Assembly: GCA_964393845.1 (NCBI GenBank)
Contig: CAYMUX010000050.1
Span: forward strand, 1 to 24,171
Source of the DNA: UBA6902 sp964393845
Lineage (GTDB): Bacteria > Nitrospirota > Thermodesulfovibrionia > UBA6902
Direction: 5' to 3'
Length of the DNA: 24,171 nucleotides
Shown here: positions 1 to 6,879 of the stretch, piece by piece
How the letters are laid out: every line of letters starts with the position of its first letter
Position numbering within the stretch: the stretch's first letter is position 1
Made by a program: the position numbers and the translations under genes
The notes under the pieces: model-generated
What the model was told of the DNA's origin: nothing
Databases searched by the model: none
What the model saw: the letters and a program-made list of their open reading frames with translations, nothing else

Positions 1-31
1 TAAAGAATAGTACTTTAAATTATATTATGTC

Positions 32-56
32 AAGTTATTTATTGCCGTTACTATAT
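32..56. repeat. End of a MITE-like element, second copy
   Basis: These 25 bases are identical to the reverse complement of the left end of the element that splits hsdM (14700-14798). They end in TGCCGTTACTA followed by TA, the same terminus and TA target. The rest of this copy either lies in 1-31, where similarity is weak, or beyond the window, so only one end is secure. The reverse strand of this end supplies the last codons and the stop of the VanZ gene. Confidence 0.75.
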
Positions 57-442
57 GTCTTTATACTTGCCACAAGACTCCCCAAAAATGCCCCAAGAGT
101 GTCCGCCAAAACATCACCCATGGAAGCGTCCCGCCCAGGGACTAAGACCTGATGGAATTCATCTGTTATGCCATATATGCTGGTGCAAATAAGGGCCGTC
201 ACAAAAACATATTTACGTACACCGCTTTTCTTTAAAGAGAGATATAGCAGATATGCAAGGGGAATATAAGCGCACATATGAATGACCTTATCAAAATTCT
301 TTGGTAACTTAGGCAGGGGAATATTATGCCGGGAAGAAAGATAAAAAATAAGTCCCATATAGCCTATAGTAAGAAGCCAGTAAAAAACAGCTTTATGCAT
401 TTTACATTCAGACTGAAACTCAAATGATTTTATATTTTTCAT
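35..442 (-). CDS. VanZ-like family membrane protein, C-terminus donated by a mobile element
   Basis: A 135-residue integral membrane protein with about four hydrophobic helices (roughly residues 17-35, 50-68, 75-92 and 108-126). The VanZ-family signature is clear: the DKVIHMCAYIPLAYLLY stretch near residue 51 and the block DEFHQVLVPGR followed by DVLADTLGAFLGS near residues 94-120. VanZ of the vancomycin clusters gives low-level teicoplanin resistance; the role of this broad family in Gram-negatives is not established and I assign none. The ATG at 442 lacks a good ribosome binding site; an alternative start is Met15. The final residues, YSNGNK and the TAA stop, are read from the terminus of the MITE-like repeat at 32-56, so the native C-terminus was replaced downstream of the family core. 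The product is probably still functional because the conserved part is intact. Confidence 0.8.
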   Translation of the reverse strand: MKNIKSFEFQSECKMHKAVFYWLLTIGYMGLIFYLSSRHNIPLPKLPKNFDKVIHMCAYIPLAYLLYLSLKKSGVRKYVFVTALICTSIYGITDEFHQVLVPGRDASMGDVLADTLGAFLGSLVASIKTYSNGNK

Positions 443-550
443 ATGTGTTCGACTATATACCGGTTTCGAGTATTTCGGCTTTTTCTCTATTCAAAAGATT
501 TCACTTTGAAATAATTATTAATACCCATTTCAGATAACATATATTTTACA

Positions 551-2527
551 TCATTCAAATATTTTCAACCATAAAAGAACCCTATGAAGCACACCTCCTA
601 CAAAAATTGAAAAGGGGAAGACAAAGGCCGCAGTCAACATGGCTATTTTCAGTCCTTTTTCTTTAATAATCATAAATAAATTCGCAATGCATGGAATAAA
701 CAGCGTGATCGTAACCAGGCTTACAACTACCTGTTCAGTGTTAAGAAGTCCCTGTTCCTGCAAAGTGAAAAGACCGGCTGCACCATAGTCACGTCTTAGA
801 AATCCCATAATAAAAGAGCCGGTAGCCTCTGCAGGCAGTCCTAAAACGCTTACTATCACAGGCGATGCCATCTCCTGGGCAAATGGCAAAATCTTTAATT
901 TGTCCGCAGTAAATAATATCAATGTACCCAGTATAAAAAGAGGGACAGCCTCTTTAAGATACCACTCAATTCGCCACAATGTCTTTATGAAAACGTTTGA
1001 TAATTGAGGAAGCCTGAGAGGTGGCAGCTCAAGTATGAAATCGGCCCTCTGGCCCGGTATCAGTTTTGCGGAAATAAATCCCACAAAAATAATTACCGCA
1101 ACAAGGGTGCCGGCCCATATTAATACTGCACTTATAGGTTGTTTCCCGAACATTCCGAGAACTACACCAAGCTGGGCGGAACATGGCACCCCGAGTGCAA
1201 GAAGGATAATGACAATAAGTCTTTCCTTTGGAGTATCAAGTATTCTTGTTGTAAGGGTTGCCATGGTGTCACAGCCAAGCCCTAAAACCATGGGAAGCAC
1301 TGCCTTGCCATTTAGTCCCATGATCCTGAAAACTTTATTTAACATGGCCGCCAGACGCGGTAAGTAACCTGAATCCTCCATTATTGAAAAGGCAATAAAG
1401 AATGTTGCAGTTATAGGCAGAATTATGGCTATAGCATATGTAAGCGCCATTGTTATCACACCATAAGGCCCTATTAAAAGTTCCTGTAAAAATTGGACCG
1501 GGATTAACGTAATAACAATTTTTTTAGCCCACGGGTTAAGATATTCACCAAAAACGACTTTTTCCAGAAGATTGACGAGGGTTCCAGCGCCAAACCTACC
1601 TACAAATTCATACATAAGATAAAGAACTCCCATAAGAAAGGGAAATCCCCATACAGGATGTGTTGTGACTTCTTCGAAAAATCCTGATAATTTCTTTTGT
1701 TGTGAGGCAGTCTTTATGATGATTTCGCCTGCGATCTCTTCAACTACTTTAAGTCTCTGCTGGCTGATTACATAGCTCAGAGACTGAGAATATTTCTCTG
1801 CGGCCTTGTTTATATATGACTCAATAAGATTAATTTGCTCTTTGCTGAGATTACTCAAAAGCCAGTTCTTTAATGTCTTGTCTCCGGAAAGCGCCATAAG
1901 TGCGACCGAACGCCTGGAGATGTGGGACTCCGGTAAGAGAGGCGCGATCATGGAGATATATTCTTCAATATTAGAGTCATAATTAAATTTATAATCTGAC
2001 ACTCTGGGCTTAACAGCAACCTTCCTCAGGGAGTTAATGCCTTTTTTCTGAACAGCTATCGTTGAGACAACGTCCAATCCGAATATTTCGCTGAGTTTAT
2101 TTTCGTCAATATCTATTCCCCTGATTGATGCCTCATCCCTCATATTCAAATCAATAACAAGCGGGAGTCCCATTTCAATAAGCTGGATGGTGATAAAAAG
2201 GGACCTCTTCATATTTTTTGAGTCGGCTACGTGGACCACTGTATCAGATTTTTTTTGCAGCAGGATGTCCCGGGTGACTTTTTCATCTTCACTCATGGGG
2301 ATAAGACTATTGACCCCGGGAGTATCGATAATCTGATATTTTTTCTTTTGAATAGATGCTTCGCCTTTTGTTATTTCAACTGTTGTGCCCGGATAATTGG
2401 ACACCGTAACGTAGCGTCCTGTCAGCAAACCGAAAATCGCACTCTTGCCTACATTCGGGTTACCGACAAGACATATTGACGGGGCATCGCTTTCTACTTC
2501 ATTTTGCTTATGGCAGTGGTCATGCAT
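551..2527 (-). CDS. feoB: Ferrous iron transport protein B (FeoB)
   Basis: Inner-membrane Fe(II) uptake protein, 658 residues. The N-terminal GTPase domain shows G1 GNPNVGKSA (residues 22-30), the G2 region YPGTT (45-49), G3 DTPG (68-71) and G4 NMRD (128-131). A helical spacer follows, then the polytopic membrane part with the two Gate repeats and the FeoB cysteine motifs GLGCDT and GVPCSAQ. The N-terminus is rich in His and Cys (MHDHCHK), which could bind metal. The length is a little short for the family (usually 700 or more). An SD-like GGGAGA lies about 11 bases ahead of the ATG. It sits 72 bp downstream of fur on the same strand, so a fur-feoB operon is likely. No feoA or feoC is seen in the window. 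Confidence 0.96.
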   Translation of the reverse strand: MHDHCHKQNEVESDAPSICLVGNPNVGKSAIFGLLTGRYVTVSNYPGTTVEITKGEASIQKKKYQIIDTPGVNSLIPMSEDEKVTRDILLQKKSDTVVHVADSKNMKRSLFITIQLIEMGLPLVIDLNMRDEASIRGIDIDENKLSEIFGLDVVSTIAVQKKGINSLRKVAVKPRVSDYKFNYDSNIEEYISMIAPLLPESHISRRSVALMALSGDKTLKNWLLSNLSKEQINLIESYINKAAEKYSQSLSYVISQQRLKVVEEIAGEIIIKTASQQKKLSGFFEEVTTHPVWGFPFLMGVLYLMYEFVGRFGAGTLVNLLEKVVFGEYLNPWAKKIVITLIPVQFLQELLIGPYGVITMALTYAIAIILPITATFFIAFSIMEDSGYLPRLAAMLNKVFRIMGLNGKAVLPMVLGLGCDTMATLTTRILDTPKERLIVIILLALGVPCSAQLGVVLGMFGKQPISAVLIWAGTLVAVIIFVGFISAKLIPGQRADFILELPPLRLPQLSNVFIKTLWRIEWYLKEAVPLFILGTLILFTADKLKILPFAQEMASPVIVSVLGLPAEATGSFIMGFLRRDYGAAGLFTLQEQGLLNTEQVVVSLVTITLFIPCIANLFMIIKEKGLKIAMLTAAFVFPFSIFVGGVLHRVLLWLKIFE

Positions 2528-2599
2528 TCGCTTATGATCTCCCGCGCTCTATCAATTATCTATTTTTCAGGGTCCAGGCTTCTGAATTGAAATTAATGA

Positions 2600-3076
2600 C
2601 TATGCATTATTTTTGCACTTATTGCAGTATCCGTAGAGTTCCATTTTGTGAGACACAGCGATAAAACCAAATTCCCCGGCAATTCTCTCCTGCAACCTCT
2701 CGATCTTCAGGTCTTCAAATTCTGTAATTGATCCGCACTTCATACATATGAGATGATCGTGATGGTCATCTGCCGATAACGGCTCGTACCTTATAAGGTT
2801 ATCTGCAAAGACCCGCTCTGTGGCAAGACCTGATTTATTAAGGAGCTTTAATGTCCTGTATACAGTTGTAAATCCAATGTCACTGTATTTTTTACTGATT
2901 TCCCTGTAGAGTTCTTCCGCGGTAACATGCTCTCCCATTTCAAGAAACTCCGAGGCAATTAGATCCCTCTGACGGGTTGATTTCAGGCCTTTTTCTTTAA
3001 GGAAGCTCTTTAGTTGCTCTTTCTTTTGCTTTATTCCTTTGATTCCTTCCGCTGTTCGTCTCCCTAATATCTTCAT
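2600..3076 (-). CDS. fur: Ferric uptake regulator family protein (Fur)
   Basis: A 158-residue metal-dependent repressor. Residues about 20-95 form the winged-helix DNA-binding domain (KSTRQRDLIASEF, HVTAEELY, GFTTVYRTLKLL). The dimerisation and metal domain follows, with HHDHLIC, the first CxxC (CMKC) and the second CxxC near the end (CNKC), as in zinc-structured Fur/PerR/Zur proteins. Position directly upstream of feoB and a Fur-box-like palindrome 40 bp upstream argue for iron-sensing Fur rather than Zur or PerR, but sequence alone does not exclude PerR. There is an N-terminal extension of about 20 basic residues. No SD precedes the ATG and the predicted -10 box is only 7 bases away, so the message may be leaderless. 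Confidence 0.92.
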   Translation of the reverse strand: MKILGRRTAEGIKGIKQKKEQLKSFLKEKGLKSTRQRDLIASEFLEMGEHVTAEELYREISKKYSDIGFTTVYRTLKLLNKSGLATERVFADNLIRYEPLSADDHHDHLICMKCGSITEFEDLKIERLQERIAGEFGFIAVSHKMELYGYCNKCKNNA

Positions 3077-3083
3077 GACTTAA

Positions 3084-3112
3084 AGTTTAATATTCTCTCC
3101 CCTTTTTGTCAA
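3084..3112 (-). promoter_or_regulatory. Sigma70-type promoter of fur-feoB
   Basis: On the minus strand, a perfect -35 TTGACA (3107-3112) is followed after 17 bases by TAAACT (3084-3089), a 4 of 6 match to the -10 consensus. The expected start of transcription falls at about the A of the fur ATG (3076), which lacks an SD. Confidence 0.6.
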
Positions 3113-3115
3113 GGA

Positions 3116-3136
3116 AATTGAAATTCATTTTCAATT
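3116..3136. promoter_or_regulatory. Fur-box-like operator
   Basis: A 21-base palindrome: 8-base arms AATTGAAA and TTTCAATT around a 5-base centre. Its core TGAAATTCATTTTCA matches the 7-1-7 Fur consensus TGATAATnATTATCA at 12 of 14 positions. It lies just upstream of the -35 box of fur, so it fits autoregulation of fur-feoB. The match is seen directly; binding is inferred. Confidence 0.65.
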
Positions 3137-3213
3137 AGACCTTGAAAAATTATGCCTGCTTGCGGTAAATGTAATATGCAGTCGAACAGCACTTAAATAG
3201 CCTCTCAGCTAAT

Positions 3214-3260
3214 CGAAAAAAATATCCCGCCGGCAGAAGTCACATATTTGCCGGCGGGAT
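3214..3260 (-). terminator. Rho-independent terminator after the ferredoxin gene
   Basis: A perfect 12-bp stem (ATCCCGCCGGCA at 3224-3235 with TGCCGGCGGGAT at 3249-3260) and a 13-base loop, followed on the minus strand by a T run. It ends the ferredoxin transcript and insulates fur. Confidence 0.85.
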
Positions 3261-3297
3261 TATTGTTTTGTGGGCGTTAAATGGCAGGTCCCTTTAA

Positions 3298-3480
3298 TTA
3301 CTCGAAAGTTATTGCCTCTGAAGGGCAAGTATCAGCTGCTTCCTGGCAGTCGCAAGTATCACACTTGTCTTCTGCCTTTACAAATGCCTTTTCGTCACCC
3401 CCGAGTTCGAATACTTCAGGACAAAGTTCAACACATGTGGCACAACCTGTGCATTCATCATAATTAATTATAGGTTTCAT
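3298..3480 (-). CDS. Small ferredoxin (first of three)
   Basis: A 60-residue acidic electron carrier. The N-terminal half has the classical cluster motif CxxCxxCxxxCP (Cys 10, 13, 16, 20). Where single-cluster ferredoxins of the Thermotoga/Desulfovibrio type have one disulfide Cys, this protein has CDTCDC (Cys 40, 43, 45), then the usual CP (Cys 52) and the SEAITF C-terminus. One [4Fe-4S] cluster on Cys 10, 13, 16 and 52 is the family expectation; whether the extra cysteines bind metal is open. I chose the ATG at 3480 over a TTG 18 bases upstream because GGAGGA, a strong ribosome binding site, lies between them. It is followed by a strong terminator and preceded by a paralogue 99 bp upstream. 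Confidence 0.92.
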   Translation of the reverse strand: MKPIINYDECTGCATCVELCPEVFELGGDEKAFVKAEDKCDTCDCQEAADTCPSEAITFE

Positions 3481-3579
3481 GATGTTTCCTCCTTCCAATG
3501 TAATAAATATTCTGTCTGAACATTATTAATATGATAAATTGCTCATTCTTTCAATCCATCAAAATATTTTTTGGTTTTT

Positions 3580-3768
3580 TTATTCTTCAAATGATATTGC
3601 CTCTACCGGGCAAGTATTAGCCGCTTCATCACAGTCACAGGTATCGCATTTATTCTCTGCTATAACATATGCTTTTTCGTCACCTTGCATTCCAAATACA
3701 TCGGGACAAAGTTCAACACATGTGCCGCATCCCTCACATAGGTCATAATCAATAACCGGTTTCTTCAT
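3580..3768 (-). CDS. Small ferredoxin (second of three)
   Basis: A 62-residue ferredoxin, close paralogue of its neighbours. Cluster motif CEGCGTCVELCP with Cys 11, 14, 17 and 21, then CDTCDC (Cys 41, 44, 46) and the final CP (Cys 53) followed by VEAISFEE. The strong ribosome binding site GGGAGG is a few bases ahead of the ATG. It is separated from the cupin gene by about 170 bp of AT-rich DNA, so it may have its own promoter. Eight cysteines in 62 residues equal the number needed for two clusters, but the second motif has spacing CxxCxC-x6-CP instead of the standard one, so I call only one cluster with confidence. Confidence 0.92.
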   Translation of the reverse strand: MKKPVIDYDLCEGCGTCVELCPDVFGMQGDEKAYVIAENKCDTCDCDEAANTCPVEAISFEE

Positions 3769-3940
3769 ATCTACCTCCCATTTTAATAGTTTAGTCCAGA
3801 GAAACTATACTCCATTTATAAAGTAATTGATAATTTAAAGACGTTGAAACGTATCGTTCGTATTGTATCACATATCGAGGCATTGCAGACGGTGCTAATC
3901 TATATATAAAAAACTCTAATTGCACTCATCTTGGACGACA

Positions 3941-4255
3941 TTATTCTACAGGAGTTACTATTGCCATTACAACAAGCCTTTCGCCCCTGTCAGCAGAAAA
4001 ACCATGCTGGACCATAGGGTCACATGTGATGCAAGTCTTTTCATCCGCCTCAATTTTATCATCTCCTACAGTAAAAGTTCCCTTGCCTTCGACAACATAC
4101 ATTAAGAGCCTCATTGGCGCCTTATGCGGATCCAGTTTCTGCCCCGGCTCAAGGCACATAAGCGCAATCCTCATTTCAGGTTTATCGTCAAGCATCTCCC
4201 TTGAAATCTTGTCAGGATAAAATTTAATAAGTTTTTTCAGATCCAGGGTGTTCAT
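3941..4255 (-). CDS. Small cupin-domain protein
   Basis: A 104-residue single-domain cupin. The first cupin motif is degenerate (LDPHKAPMRLLMYVVEGKGTF, ligand candidate the His of DPHK), and the second is marked by MVQHGF. Such proteins bind a metal in a small beta barrel; substrate is not predictable. The ATG at 4255 is chosen because GGAGGG lies six bases upstream; a TTG 12 bases earlier would put that site inside the gene. It starts 24 bp after the third ferredoxin gene on the same strand, so the two are probably cotranscribed. A redox or metal sensing role next to ferredoxins is a guess. Confidence 0.8.
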   Translation of the reverse strand: MNTLDLKKLIKFYPDKISREMLDDKPEMRIALMCLEPGQKLDPHKAPMRLLMYVVEGKGTFTVGDDKIEADEKTCITCDPMVQHGFSADRGERLVVMAIVTPVE

Positions 4256-4279
4256 ATTTCCCTCCAATTTTAATATTTT

Positions 4280-4471
4280 TTATTCTTCAGACCATGATAT
4301 TGCTTCAGTAGGACATGTGCTTATTGCTTCCTCGCAGTCACAAGTATCGCACTTACCTTCCCCTACTACATAAGCTTTTGCATCGTCTCTCACTTCAAAC
4401 ACTTCAGGACATATCTCAACACAGGAACCGCACCCAATGCACTCATCAAAATTAATGACAGGTTTTTTCAT
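4280..4471 (-). CDS. Small ferredoxin (third of three)
   Basis: A 63-residue ferredoxin with CIGCGSCVEICP (Cys 11, 14, 17, 21), CDTCDC (Cys 41, 44, 46) and a final CP (Cys 53) before TEAISWSEE. It has a very strong ribosome binding site, AAGGAGGAG, upstream of the ATG. It leads the likely ferredoxin-cupin pair. Divergence from the other two (ISTCPTEAISW against NTCPVEAISF) shows an old duplication rather than a recent one. Electron partners are not encoded nearby. Confidence 0.92.
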   Translation of the reverse strand: MKKPVINFDECIGCGSCVEICPEVFEVRDDAKAYVVGEGKCDTCDCEEAISTCPTEAISWSEE

Positions 4472-4617
4472 AAACCACTCCTCCTTAATGATTTATTAAG
4501 ATTTAACAGGGCATCATCAGATTTATTTTTAGCCTCTTTTGACGGTAAGGCAATCATGAATTAAGAATGACTGATTTGCTGAGCTTTAGCTATGATTTGC
4601 ATCATATAAGAAAGAAT

Positions 4618-5457
4618 TTATCGAGTTGAGAAGACACAAGATGAACAAATATTTGTAAACTTTTCACCTCTGCACAAACCTGATATCCCCTGATGGCAAA
4701 GGGCGAAATCATATTTCAAGGGATCCTCAGGGTCAATTTTTTTAAGCGACTCCGTTATCTCTTTTGCGGTCTTCCAGTCGGAAGATGTTCTCTTTGTCAA
4801 GCCGAGACACCTCGAAATTATTGCTATATGGGTATCAAGGGGGATGATCAGTTTTGAAGGCGGGATGTTATCCCATATTCCCAGATCGATATCTTTGTTT
4901 CTTACCATCCATCTGAGAAACAGGTTCATTCGCTTGCATGCACTGCCTCTTTCAGGAACTGGCAACAGCTGTGTCAGTCCGGATGGTTTAAAATTTTTAT
5001 CATAAACAGGTGATGTGTCTACGTTGAGAAAATAATTCACAAAGCCATCTAATGCATTTCTGATATCTTTATGATCTGATTTGTAGTAACTATAAAAAAG
5101 GTTCTTTAGTGATCCCCATTTTTTTAAAGCTTGACTCAGTATATAAATAAAGCAGAGTATATCCTTTTCTTTATTGAACCTGTAGCTGATCCCCTTAAAA
5201 TATCCGGCATCGCTTTTCAGGATGAAATTCCTGAAATAATATCCGGGATGTTTGCCGCCCGGCTTGAGGATTTTCTCAATCACCGGCTTGAATAGATCAA
5301 CCTTGCCGTATGCAAAGCATGCCGCAATAAAGCCTGCAACTTCGATATCCCCGGGATCAGTGTATCTGCGCGGAAATTCTATCGGATCGTGCCCGAGCCT
5401 CTCTTTGAAATTATATTCCTTGTAAAATTTGTCAAGGATTCTTTTCAAGGAATGCAT
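4618..5457 (-). CDS. DUF2400/TIGR02757 family protein
   Basis: A 279-residue protein that fits the TIGR02757 (DUF2400) family along its length: RYTDPGDIEVAGFIAACFAYGKVD near residue 31, RMNLFLRWMVR, then IPLDTHIAIISRCLGLTKR near 205 and DPEDPLKYDFALC near 242. The LDTH and LGL blocks resemble helix-hairpin-helix DNA glycosylases (catalytic-type Asp208), but no activity is proven for the family to my knowledge. The C-terminus carries four cysteines (254, 262, 271, 274), spacing Cx7Cx8CxxC, recalling the iron-sulfur loop of endonuclease III though with different spacing. No SD is seen; a TATTAT box lies six bases before the ATG, so the message may be leaderless. Confidence 0.85.
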   Translation of the reverse strand: MHSLKRILDKFYKEYNFKERLGHDPIEFPRRYTDPGDIEVAGFIAACFAYGKVDLFKPVIEKILKPGGKHPGYYFRNFILKSDAGYFKGISYRFNKEKDILCFIYILSQALKKWGSLKNLFYSYYKSDHKDIRNALDGFVNYFLNVDTSPVYDKNFKPSGLTQLLPVPERGSACKRMNLFLRWMVRNKDIDLGIWDNIPPSKLIIPLDTHIAIISRCLGLTKRTSSDWKTAKEITESLKKIDPEDPLKYDFALCHQGISGLCRGEKFTNICSSCVFSTR

Positions 5458-5498
5458 AAATTAATAATAGCACAACAAAATAAGCTGATTATTTTCCT

Positions 5499-5527
5499 TT
5501 GACGGATTTTTCAATTAAATTTATAAT
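5499..5527 (+). promoter_or_regulatory. Strong sigma70-type promoter for the hotdog thioesterase
   Basis: TTGACG (5499-5504), a 17-base spacer and a perfect TATAAT (5522-5527). The expected start of transcription is near 5534, which is exactly the A of an ATG that opens a 19-codon ORF. This is the best promoter on the plus strand in this part of the window. Confidence 0.8.
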
Positions 5528-5533
5528 CTAGTT

Positions 5534-5593
5534 ATGCCTGAAATTCTGGTTGAGAGGATGGATTGTGAGAGGGCCAAAGAGAACTTCACTTAA
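5534..5593 (+). CDS. Possible leaderless leader-peptide ORF, 19 codons
   Basis: Reads MPEILVERMDCERAKENFT and stops at TAA, followed at once by a second in-frame TAA. It begins at the predicted transcription start of the promoter at 5499-5527 and ends 33 bases before the thioesterase gene, in the same frame. There is no ribosome binding site because there is no leader. I do not recognise the peptide. It could be a regulatory upstream ORF or chance; the double stop and the exact match of ATG and start site are the only support. Confidence 0.3.
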   Translation: MPEILVERMDCERAKENFT

Positions 5594-5626
5594 TAAAAAA
5601 TAAAATATTACCAGGGTATAGGAATT

Positions 5627-6031
5627 ATGGTTGAATTTGCTGACGATGGATATTGTTTTGTATGCGGGCCGAGAAACCCAATCGGCCTTAAACTTGATTT
5701 CACCTTTGACGGGAAAATAATGAAGACTCATTTTATCCCGCGGAAGGAGCATCAGGGATACATGAATATTGTCCACGGTGGAATCATATCGACACTGCTT
5801 GATGAAATAATGGTCAAGCTCGCAATTGAAATGGGGATGCCCGCTGTTACGGCACAGATGGATATCAGGCTTAGAAAATCGGTAAAAGTCGGAGAAAAGA
5901 TAACTATAGAAGCAGAAATGCTTGAAGTCACGAAAAAGCTCCTGGTGGCATATGCAAAGGCAGTGACGGAAAACAATGAAATTGTGGCAGATGCTAAAGG
6001 GAAATTGGTAAGGATTAAATCTCAATTATAA
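5627..6031 (+). CDS. PaaI-type hotdog-fold thioesterase
   Basis: A 134-residue single hotdog domain. The N-terminus has the CxxCGxxNPxGL motif (Cys10, Cys13, NPIGL), typical of a subgroup of small acyl-CoA thioesterase-like proteins. The core motif is VHGGIISTLLDE (His50 to Glu60), with the long central hotdog helix and a catalytic-type Asp59. Family members hydrolyse CoA thioesters as tetramers; the substrate here is not predictable. It is one of few plus-strand genes, divergent from the DUF2400 gene, with AGG about five bases ahead of the ATG and a strong promoter about 100 bp upstream. Confidence 0.87.
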   Translation: MVEFADDGYCFVCGPRNPIGLKLDFTFDGKIMKTHFIPRKEHQGYMNIVHGGIISTLLDEIMVKLAIEMGMPAVTAQMDIRLRKSVKVGEKITIEAEMLEVTKKLLVAYAKAVTENNEIVADAKGKLVRIKSQL

Positions 6032-6056
6032 AATTCAAGTGGTTGAATAAATGTCC

Positions 6057-6094
6057 TTCACTCGAACCCCGGACTCCTCGAATCCTTGAACTCC
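6057..6094. repeat. Short degenerate tandem repeat
   Basis: Between the convergent thioesterase and Nudix genes, units resembling TCGAACCCC, TCGAATCC and TTGAACTCC follow each other. Four imperfect units of 8-10 bases are seen. I see no hairpin with a T run here. Confidence 0.4.
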
Positions 6095-6097
6095 CGT

Positions 6098-6499
6098 TTA
6101 GTATTTATTATTAAAATAGTCTTCCAGTATTTTCCTGTGGTCAAAGGCAATATCTTCGGGAAGATTACCTTCAGAAAAAATTTCCGCTTCTTTGGCATCG
6201 TCGCCGGCCTTAGGAGTGCCTGATGCAGTGGCTATAAATATTGTGGTTACCGTGTGGAACCTTGGGTCTCTTTTGGGATCAGAGTAAGTATGAAACTGCC
6301 TGACCAGATTGACGTCAAGCCCTGTCTCTTCTTTCATTTCGCGGCAGACCGCTTCTTCAAGGGTCTCGCCATAATCGACAAAACCTCCGGGGATTGCCCA
6401 GCCGTATGGAGGATTCTTTCTCTTGATAAGTATTACTCCCCCGCTTACTTCAATAATTGCATCAACAGAAATAATCGGATTTATGGGAGGAGACTCCAT
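6098..6499 (-). CDS. Nudix hydrolase
   Basis: A 133-residue protein with a complete Nudix box Gx5Ex7REUxEExGU spanning Gly39 to Gly60 (GGFVDYGE, then REMKEETGL). The glutamates of REMKEE coordinate Mg2+ for pyrophosphate hydrolysis of nucleoside diphosphate derivatives. The VILIKRKNPPYGWAIPGG part resembles ADP-ribose and ADP-sugar pyrophosphatases, but substrate class is uncertain. The start lies only three bases after the hfq stop codon and lacks its own ribosome binding site, so translation is probably coupled to hfq. Confidence 0.9.
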   Translation of the reverse strand: MESPPINPIISVDAIIEVSGGVILIKRKNPPYGWAIPGGFVDYGETLEEAVCREMKEETGLDVNLVRQFHTYSDPKRDPRFHTVTTIFIATASGTPKAGDDAKEAEIFSEGNLPEDIAFDHRKILEDYFNNKY

Positions 6500-6502
6500 A
6501 TT

Positions 6503-6745
6503 TTATTTATCCGCAGCTTCACTTTCCATATTTAAGTTGACTTCCCTTTCAGGAGAGATTGTCGATATTGCATGTTTATAGATAAGCTGCCGGGTGTTTT
6601 GTTCCAAAAGAACAACAAAGTTGTCAAACCCTTTTATCATGCCCTTTAGACGTGTACCATTCATCAAAAAAATTGAAACCGGAATTTTTTCTTTTCTCAG
6701 AGTATTAAGGTACAGGTCTTGAAGTTTACAGTCTTTGTTATTCAT
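6503..6745 (-). CDS. hfq: RNA chaperone Hfq
   Basis: An 80-residue Sm-like protein that forms a hexameric ring and pairs small RNAs with mRNAs. The whole Sm core is visible: LQDLYLNTLRKEKIPVSIFLMNG (Sm1 start), LKGMIKGFDNFVVLL, and the Sm2 signature LIYKHAISTI with the Lys-His pair of the proximal RNA-binding face. The C-terminal tail is short (about 12 residues) and acidic, unlike the long tail of the E. coli protein. An excellent AAAGGAGA ribosome binding site precedes the ATG. The gap to miaA is 134 bases, matching the usual miaA-hfq order. Confidence 0.97.
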   Translation of the reverse strand: MNNKDCKLQDLYLNTLRKEKIPVSIFLMNGTRLKGMIKGFDNFVVLLEQNTRQLIYKHAISTISPEREVNLNMESEAADK

Positions 6746-6879
6746 TTACTATCTCCTTTTGTAGAAAAGTGAAAAAGGGAATGCCGGTTACGTATCATTT
6801 ATTGCTGGTTTCTTGGCGTCAATACTATTTTAAAATTATCTATTTTCACTGAACCCTTTCCAGATCAGTTTTCATTAGA

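Noticed and set aside
5528..6025. Minus-strand open frame opposite the thioesterase
   Set aside because: Low-complexity His/Phe/Cys-rich translation, exact shadow of a gene with clear hotdog motifs.
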